Shown piece after piece: positions 58,376 to 64,000 of a stretch of DNA of 64,000 bases; within the stretch, counting starts at the first letter, position 1, and every line of letters begins with the position of its first letter. The DNA lies in contig CP141137.1 of NCBI GenBank assembly GCA_035236585.1, positions 13,284,327-13,348,326 on the forward strand, read 5' to 3'. This stretch comes from Warburgia ugandensis. Lineage: Eukaryota; Streptophyta; Magnoliopsida; Canellales; Canellaceae. Both the position numbers and the translations under genes were made by a program. The notes beneath the pieces are model-generated. The model saw only the letters and a program-made list of their open reading frames with translations. It ran no database searches and was not told the origin of the DNA.

Positions 58376-61300
58376 AGGGAGTGCATGCGGTTAGCATTAA
58401 TGCATCTGATGAAACATCTAGCTCTACCATGGAACAGACTAAAGCTGTTACTATTCTTAGGAGTGGTAAAATAATTGAGAAAGATGAGCCAAGAAAGATT
58501 GAAAAGGTAGAAAAACCTAAAGAAAAATATAAAGAAAAGGACCATGTTTCACCTGTTGAGCCATGTCCAGTCCTTGCTCCATTCCCTCAAAGGTTGCGCC
58601 AAGCCCCAAAGTCTGCATCTAATGATGAGATTTTAGAGATTTTCAAGCAAGTCAAGATCAACATACCGATCTTAGATGCTATAAAACAAATCCCATCATA
58701 TGCCAAATTCTTAAAAGACTTATGCACCATCAAGAGAAAATTAAATGTCCAAAAGAAGGCATTTTTGACTGAACAGGTTAGTTCTATTCTTCAACATCAT
58801 ACACCACCAAAGTACAAGGATCCTGGTTGCCCCACTCTTACTTGCATTATTGGCAACTACAAAATTAACCAAGCTCTTCTTGATTTAGGATCTAGTGTAA
58901 ACTTATTACCATACTCAGTATATGAACAGTTAGGTTTGGGTGAATTGAAACCTACATCTACTACGCTCCAGCTAGCTGATCGTTCTGTAAAAATACCGAG
59001 AGGGGTAATAGAGGATGTGTTAGTCCAGGTAGAACAATTTTGCTTCCCTGTCGATTTTCTAGTTCTAGATACACAACCGGTGGTGAATGAGAAGAATGAA
59101 ATACCAGTCATCCTGGGACGACCATTTTTGGCTACGTCCAATGCCTTAATCAATTGTAGAAATGGTGTGATGAAATTGTCCTTTGGAAATATGACAATAG
59201 AGCTTAACATTTTCAATATCTGTAAGCAACCTGGTGAAACTACTGATGATTTGCACTGTGTTAACATGATCAATTCAGTTGTGCAAGATCAGTTTTAGTC
59301 ATCTTCCTTTTCGGACCCACTTGAGGCCTATTTGGCCCATTTTAATGAGTTTAATGAGGATGCATTAATAGAGGAAGTTAATGCCCTCCTTGATTCTGTT
59401 CCTATCATGGAAATAGAAAAATGGAAACCTCCTTTCGAGGACCTTCCACTGAGGGAGTCCACTCCCCTTCCATCATTCATACAACCTCCTAAGCTTGAAT
59501 TGAAATCTCTACCATTAGATTTAAAATATGCCTTTTTAGGAGACAAAGAGACTTTTCCTGTAATAATTTCCTTCCAATTAGAAACATCTCAGGAGGACAA
59601 ATTAATAGACACTTTAAAATAACACAAAGGTGCTATAGGATGGACCATAGTTGATATAAAGGGCATTAACCCTTTAATCTGCACCCATAGGATATATCTA
59701 GAGGATGAAGCTAAACCATGTCGTCAAATGCAAAGAAGGTTAAATCCTAATATGAAAGATGTGGTTAGAGCAGAAGTCCTAAAGTTGCTTGATGTGGGAA
59801 TCATCTATCCCATAAGTGATAGCAAATGGGTAAGTCCTACTCAGGTGGTTCCAAAGAAGTCTGGAGTGACAGTAATAACTAACGCCAACAATGAATTGAT
59901 CCCTACCAGGGTTACTACTGGTTGGCGTATGTGTATCGACTATCGAAAGTTGAATGCTGTTACAAGGAAGGACCATTTTCCTTTGCCCTTCGTTGATCAA
60001 ATGTTAGAAAGGGTTGCAGGACACCAGTACTATTGTTTCTTAGATGGTTATTCAGGGTATAACCAAATAGAAATTGCACCCGAGGATCAGGAAAAGACCA
60101 CATTTACATGTCCTTTTGGCACTTTTGCTTACAAAAGAATGCCATTTGGATTATGTAATGCTCCTGCCACATTTCAACGTTGCATGTTAAGCATTTTCAG
60201 TGATATGGTAGAGAGAATTTTAGAGGTTTTCATGGACGACTTTTCTGTTTTCGGCAATTCATTTGAAACATGTCTTAAAAATCTAAGAAAAGTCTTAACT
60301 AGTTGTAAAGAAAAGAACCTAGTGCTTAATTGGGAAAAATGTCATTTCATGGTTCCTAAGGGAATTGTCTTAGGTCACATTGTGTCATCTAAAGGTATAG
60401 AGGTGGATAGAGCTAAAGTTGATCTAATTTCCAATCTACCCATTCCAAAATCTTTAAGGGACATTCGATCTTTCCTAGGTCATGCAGGATTCTATGGGAG
60501 GTTCATTAAGGATTTTAGTGCAATATCTAGACCACTATGTCACCTCCTCACAAAGGATACTCCTTTTGAGTGGACTAAGGATTGTTAAGAAGCATTTATA
60601 AAGTTGAAAGACAAGTTGACCACTGCACCTATCATGCAGCCGCCTGATTGGAGTCTACCCTTTGAAATCATATGTGATGCTAGTGACTATGCTGTAGGAG
60701 CTGTACTAGGACAGAGAAAAGAAAAGAAGCCATACGTCATCTACTATGCCAGTAGGACCTTAAATAGCACCCAAATGAACTATTCTACTACGGAGAAAGA
60801 ACTCTTAGCAGTTGTCTTCGCATTGGATAAATTCAGGTCTTACTTGGTTGGATCTAAAATAGTCATATTCACTGACCATTCGGCCCTCAAGTATCTTCTT
60901 TCTAAGAAAGATGCTAAGCCTAGACTAATTAGATGGATTCTCCTACTCCAAGAGTTTGACATTGAAATAAAAGATAAAAAGGGAGTAGAGAATGTGGTAG
61001 CTGACCATTTGTCTCGCTTAGTCCTAACAGAGCCTTTAAATGAGTTGCCAATTAAAGACACTTTCCCTGATGAGCAACTTTTTCATGTTTCCCATCCTCC
61101 CTGGTTTGCTTATATTGCAAATTATTTAGTCACGGGGAAAATTCCGGAACATTGGACTAAACAAGAAAAGAAAAAATTCTTTTCCAATGTTAAGCACTAT
61201 TTCTAGGATGATCCATACTTGTTTAAATACTGCCCAGATCAAATCATTAGGAGATGTGTCCCTAACTTAGAACAACATAGTGTTATCTCCTTTTGTCATT

Positions 61301-62385
61301 TAGAAGCATATGGTGGGCATTTTTCTACCCAGAAAACAGCAGCAAAGTTTTGCAGTGCGGTTTTTATTGGCCGTCGTTGTTCAAAGACACACATGTGTTT
61401 TGTAAATTATGTGAGCAATGTCAAAAGTTAGGAGGAATAACCCGTAGGAATATGATGCCTCTAAATCCTATTCTTATCATAGAAATTTTTGATTGTTGGG
61501 GTATAGATTTCATGGGTCCATTTCCACCTTCTTTTGGCTACATTTATATCTTATTGGCCGTAGACTATATTTCAAAATGGATTGAGGCTATCCCATGTAG
61601 GCATAATGATCACAAAATAGTTCTTAAATTTTTAAAAGAAAACATTTTTTCTAGATTTGGGACTCCTCGAGCCATTATAAGTGATAACGGTACACATTTT
61701 TGCAACAAACCATTTGAAGCACTAATGAAAAAATATAATATTACACATAAAGTTGCAACACCGTATCACCCACAAACAAGTGGACAAGTAGAAGTATCTA
61801 ATCGGGTCATCAAACAAATCCTTCAAAAGTCTGTTAATCCAGATCGTAAAGATTGGTCTCTTCGACTGACTGATGCGCTCTGTGCTTACAGGACTGCACA
61901 TCGCACCCCGATTGGTATGTCTCCTTATCGTATTGTATGCGGTAAGGCTTGTCATTTGCCTGTGGAATTGGAACATAGAGCCTATTGGGCAATAAAGACA
62001 TTCAATTTCAATATTGATAAAGCAGGCTCACATCGCAAACTCCAACTTAATGAGTTGGAAGAGATCAGGCAAGAAGCTTATGAGAGTAATAGGATATATA
62101 AAGAAAAGATGAAAGTTTTTCATGATAAGAACATAATGAGAAAATCCTTTACTCCAAGCCAAAAGGTTCTACTTTACAATTCTAAGCTCCACCTATTTCC
62201 AGGTAAGCTTAGATCTTGATGGACCGGTCCATACATAGTAAAAGAAGTTTTTCCATATGGGACTGTCGAGATTGAGAATATTAGGACTGGTCATTCTTTT
62301 AAAGTAAATGGTCAACGTTTAAAGCCTTTCCTAGATTATGAGAATCCAGAAGTTGAGTCCACAACTCTGGAGGATCCTGTTTATT
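58351..62385 (+). pseudogene. Pol of the Athila-like element (protease, RT, RNase H, integrase), broken
   Basis: Domain order is that of Ty3/gypsy. The protease has ALLDLGSSVNLLPY (active-site segment at 58882-58896). RT at 59728-60400 has FPLPFVDQMLERVAGHQYY and the catalytic FMDD at 60229-60240. RNase H has [13 protein letters not shown] (60673 on), [11 protein letters not shown] and [10 protein letters not shown]. Integrase has an HHCC zinc region around 61290-61430 and the D-D35-E triad at 61506, 61683 and 61791. It is broken by stops at 59296 (TAG), 59620 (TAA), 60586 (TAA), 61204 (TAG) and 62217 (TGA), and by a one-base frameshift near 61350. All catalytic residues I can check are still there, so the decay is mainly single point changes. 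The RT motif MLSIFSDMVERILEVFMDDF points to the Athila lineage, from memory. Confidence 0.92.
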
Positions 62386-64000
62386 AGGATTGAGTGAATT
62401 TGATCTCTTTGTACCATATTTTGTATTTTGTTGTTTTCTATATCACCCATATTCATTTTAGGTCCTACTTTTTAAACATTGAGGACAATGTTTCTGTCAG
62501 GTTGGGGGGTGTAGAATTCTAGCAAATTCTAGTTTTCTTTTAGTTTTTAGGTGTTTTCCTTGGTTTTTTTTCAAAAAAAAAAAAAAAGAAAAATTTTAGG
62601 TCATTTCCTATACCATGATGAGAATTGGATTTTCTGAAGTATAATCTGGATAACTTTATCTTATTAATGGAATTGAATATGATTAATTCATCATTTTACT
62701 CATTTTCTAAAGTATTCCATAAAAGCAAAGTCTCATATCACATTTGTACACGCAGTTGCATATACATAATCTAGATTGATAAGTGGCTATAACTTAGAAA
62801 TTCTAAAGAAATTCAGTGGAAACCTATAACACAAGTGAGTTTTAGAGCCATTCATCCTTTTTGAGAGGTTATAAATGTTTAAAATTTTCTTCAGCGTGCT
62901 TAAAGAAAATTGATCCCAAACTCTTAAATTTGGCTAATTACCTAAATAATTAGAATACTACCTTTAAAATTCTGAAAGTTCATTGAATTTGATAGATTAT
63001 ATGAAACCTAGAAAATGATTTACGCCATCCTTGTTATTAACCTAAAGACATAAAGCCTACCCAGAAGTATTTTTACCACTAGTTAGCCAAGTTGAGCCTT
63101 GAATATAAAGCCATTTTCTTTTGTCACCCAAATTACCATTTACCCATATTAACCCAGTATAAATTATCCATTACTCATTTTTCTTTGAAAAATAAGTTAG
63201 AGAAGAAGGAAAAAAATATCTTTTAGTTGCAACGAAAGTAGAAAAGTGGATATCAAGAAAAGAAATATTCTTCAAAGTGAGTCAAAAATATGAAAAGAAA
63301 GAAAAGTGAAAAGAAAAGAAAAAGAAAAAGAGTTTGAAGAATGCAAAGAAATGGAAACAAAAATATTCACTTTAGAAAAAAGCAAAGAAAAGAAGAATTG
63401 TCAACTTTAGTAGAAGACCTCTATTTATTTTTTGAAGAAACTTTGAATACCTTTATACCCTTTCTTTGGTACCCTGTCCTAAGCTTATGTTTCGTCCCAA
63501 TTAAAGACCTATTGATTTTAGGATGAATATAGTCTTGATGAGGGAATGAATGGATAGGATTAAAAGAGTGGTATTTCTAAATATACAAAGGTAATGACAT
63601 CTATTCCAAAGGGATCAAAAGAAATTCCTTAGTAACTCCCGTTCTTCATGAGTATATGTGAGATATATTTGTTTTCATTGACTCTTCTCACATAATTAAA
63701 AGAGAGATATGATTTAAACCCTCTATCTGAGAGACTTTATTTCTGAGCGTATGCCATTAGTAAGGATTGAAGTCAAAACATATTTTAGATGGAGTTCAAA
63801 AGTTAGAAGTCTGCTTAGAGATAAAGATTATTCTATGTGTAGACTGCATATGCACATACTCAATCTGAGATTTGAGCTTAAGTGGAATATTTTTAGCATA
63901 TGGGTAGGGTTTTTTGAATTATTCAGTCATCTTTATTAGTTTGCTAAAGTTGATAGATTTATTGAAGATAATTATCTGAGAAAAAAATGGAGATGACCTG
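62386..64000 (+). other. Downstream non-coding part of the Athila-like element, truncated by the window edge
   Basis: Just after pol comes attgaggacaatgtttctg, then a G-rich tract (gttggggggt, 62501-62510), common after pol in this group. The following 1.5 kb has no env-like frame that I can recognise and contains AG-rich DNA near 63180-63400. No sequence matching the 5' LTR start was seen, so the 3' LTR is probably beyond 64000. Confidence 0.55.

Noticed and set aside
56837-62385. Retroelement gag-pol as an intact, active element
   Set aside because: Seven in-frame stops and at least three frame changes are visible. Only the catalytic motifs survive.
1-64000. CRISPR arrays, operons or ribosome binding sites
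   Set aside because: The window is plant nuclear DNA. Tandem repeats here have degenerate units without regular unique spacers.

Overview
The window is nuclear DNA of a flowering plant. It carries a GATL-type glycosyltransferase gene, a nine-exon gene for the thylakoid kinase STN7, a ruined PDR-type ABC transporter, Au-type SINEs, RTE and L1 LINEs, and an Athila-like Ty3/gypsy retrotransposon. The very long introns and heavy load of old transposons suggest a large-genome, possibly woody species. I cannot name it from the sequence.

Layout. 1-6.5 kb: no recognised gene, a degenerate 48-bp tandem array and older direct repeats. 6.6-9.7 kb: decayed RTE LINE (+). 9.7-17.8 kb: SINEs, a copia-like solo LTR and an L1 fragment with a SINE inside it. 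17818-18903: intact, intronless GATL3/4-like gene (+). 20.5-22.7 kb: decayed L1 LINE (+). 22.7-29.6 kb: SINEs, foldback elements, minisatellites and a 1.07-kb Mutator-like element with a 9-bp target duplication and a GC-rich interior. 30.1-33.0 kb: PDR transporter pseudogene and a 178-bp tandem duplication. 51356-34007 (-): complete STN7 gene, 577 codons in nine exons, with introns of 3.8 and 10.6 kb. The 10.6-kb intron holds two SINEs, a non-autonomous LTR element and a second RTE LINE. 51.8-52.9 kb: a MITE and an 830-bp hAT-like element carrying seven hairpin units. 53.4 kb to the end: an Athila-like element (putative 5' LTR, tRNA-Asp-type primer site, gag, protease-RT-RNase H-integrase), all broken and running out of the window.

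Only two genes look functional. STN7 phosphorylates light-harvesting antenna proteins in the chloroplast during state transitions. The GATL protein works in the secretory pathway on cell-wall polysaccharides. They do not form a pathway. The rest is mobile DNA and its decay products. I did not find a novel defence or biosynthetic system. The most unusual items are the palindrome array in the hAT-like element, the GC-rich Mutator-like element, the tandem 69-bp monomers at the 5' ends of both RTE LINEs, and the transposon-filled STN7 intron.
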